In this document: piece after piece, positions 15,396-15,564 of the stretch
Position numbering within the stretch: position 1 is the first letter of the stretch
Layout: each line of letters opens with the position of its first letter
NCBI GenBank assembly: GCA_001515955.1
Contig: LOES01000012.1
Location: forward strand, 1-15,564
Length of the DNA stretch: 15,564 nt
Source: Clostridia bacterium BRH_c25
Lineage (GTDB): Bacteria; Bacillota_A; Clostridia; Lutisporales; Lutisporaceae
Reading direction: 5' to 3'
Program-made: the position numbers and the translations under genes
Notes under the pieces: model-generated
Seen by the model: the letters and a program-made list of their open reading frames with translations, nothing else
What the model was told of the DNA's origin: nothing
The model's database searches: none

Positions 15396-15441
15396 CAAAA
15401 GCTCCGGTCTTACACCTCAGCATAATATGCCGGAGCTTTTG
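15396..15441. promoter_or_regulatory. Strong hairpin between the M14 gene and the repeated leader element
   Basis: CAAAAGCTCCGG (15396-15407) and CCGGAGCTTTTG (15430-15441) form a perfect 12-bp stem with a 22-nt loop. Read on the plus strand it resembles an intrinsic terminator (A4 to T4), but no gene precedes it on that strand and the T run is only four. On the minus strand it would lie in the 5' region of the peptidase transcript. Its role is unclear. Confidence 0.5.
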
Positions 15442-15474
15442 ACTGATTTATTCAATTAAATCCCTTACTTATAT

Positions 15475-15564
15475 ATTTCGCGAAAAACATTATACATTCT
15501 TAATTCAAATTTCGCGAAATGTCTCCTTGATTGTTATTGAATTCGCACTATACCCGATGTAATA
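15475..15564 (+). promoter_or_regulatory. Copy B of the repeated leader element (runs out of the window)
   Basis: 15509-15562 matches the leader of the flavin-protein gene (8532-8479, minus) over 54 ungapped positions. Four of the five differences in the first 40 are transitions. Upstream it has a short palindrome, TTTCGCGAAA (15476-15485), and a second, ATTTCGCGAAAT (15509-15520). In copy A the first is represented by the hairpin ATTCGCTATGCGAAAT. Orientation predicts a plus-strand gene just beyond the window end. TTTATT/TATATA (15447-15475) is a weak promoter candidate. Confidence 0.5.

Noticed and set aside
15328..15423. 31-codon minus-strand frame (MLRCKTGAFGQNQF and onward) ending just before the peptidase ribosome binding site.
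   Set aside because: It has no ribosome binding site, overlaps the 15396-15441 hairpin, and shows no clear protein features beyond a short hydrophobic run.
1..15564. CRISPR arrays, tRNA/rRNA genes, transposases, toxin-antitoxin pairs or phage genes.
   Set aside because: I looked for regular spacer-repeats, cloverleaf or rRNA signatures and the usual protein motifs and saw none; the only repeat elements are those listed.

Overview
The window looks like chromosomal DNA from a low-GC, Gram-positive Clostridia species. Genes have strong GGAGG/GGGGG Shine-Dalgarno sequences and sigma-A type -35/-10 boxes with 17-bp spacers. The RND pump has no outer-membrane partner, and the mannitol permease is of the EIICB type with no fused EIIA. 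The exact genus cannot be fixed from the sequence alone; a Ruminiclostridium-like relative is only a guess.

Layout. (1) 1-2131, minus strand: the mannitol PTS permease mtlA, followed by the start of an MtlR/BglG-type regulator cut by the window edge, with a sigma-A promoter and an upstream inverted repeat that is a good MtlR operator candidate. (2) 2176-7169, minus strand: a drug-efflux style operon in the order MarR repressor, membrane-fusion protein, RND transporter, with a promoter at one end and a strong terminator at the other. (3) 7328-7610: a 65-codon orphan gene on the plus strand, closed by a bidirectional terminator. (4) 7671-8608, minus strand: a secreted protein with a flavinylation-type motif (DxxSGAT). 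It is preceded by a long leader RNA, a near-consensus promoter and Fur-like boxes, and is divergent from the lipoate-protein ligase gene lplA. (5) 9770-9976: a repeat element with heptameric inverted ends. (6) 10045-11994: a YggT-family membrane protein, an N-terminally truncated cysteine-rich gene remnant on the minus strand, and an XRE regulator fused to a BtrH/C39-like domain. (7) 12021-13688, minus: a chemoreceptor with a Cache-like sensor at its C-terminus. (8) 13849-15346, minus: an M14 zinc carboxypeptidase starting at TTG. (9) 15396-15564: a hairpin, then a second copy of the leader element found in front of the flavin protein, pointing out of the window.

The most interesting signal is the pair of related noncoding blocks at 8479-8532 (minus) and 15509-15562 (plus). 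They align without gaps over 54 nt, and 35 of the first 40 positions are identical. In the first copy the block lies between a strong promoter and a secreted flavin-type protein, and it can pair with a downstream segment of the same leader. This is consistent with a cis-acting RNA or a mobile repeat used by at least two transcription units. I could not match it to any riboswitch class I know.
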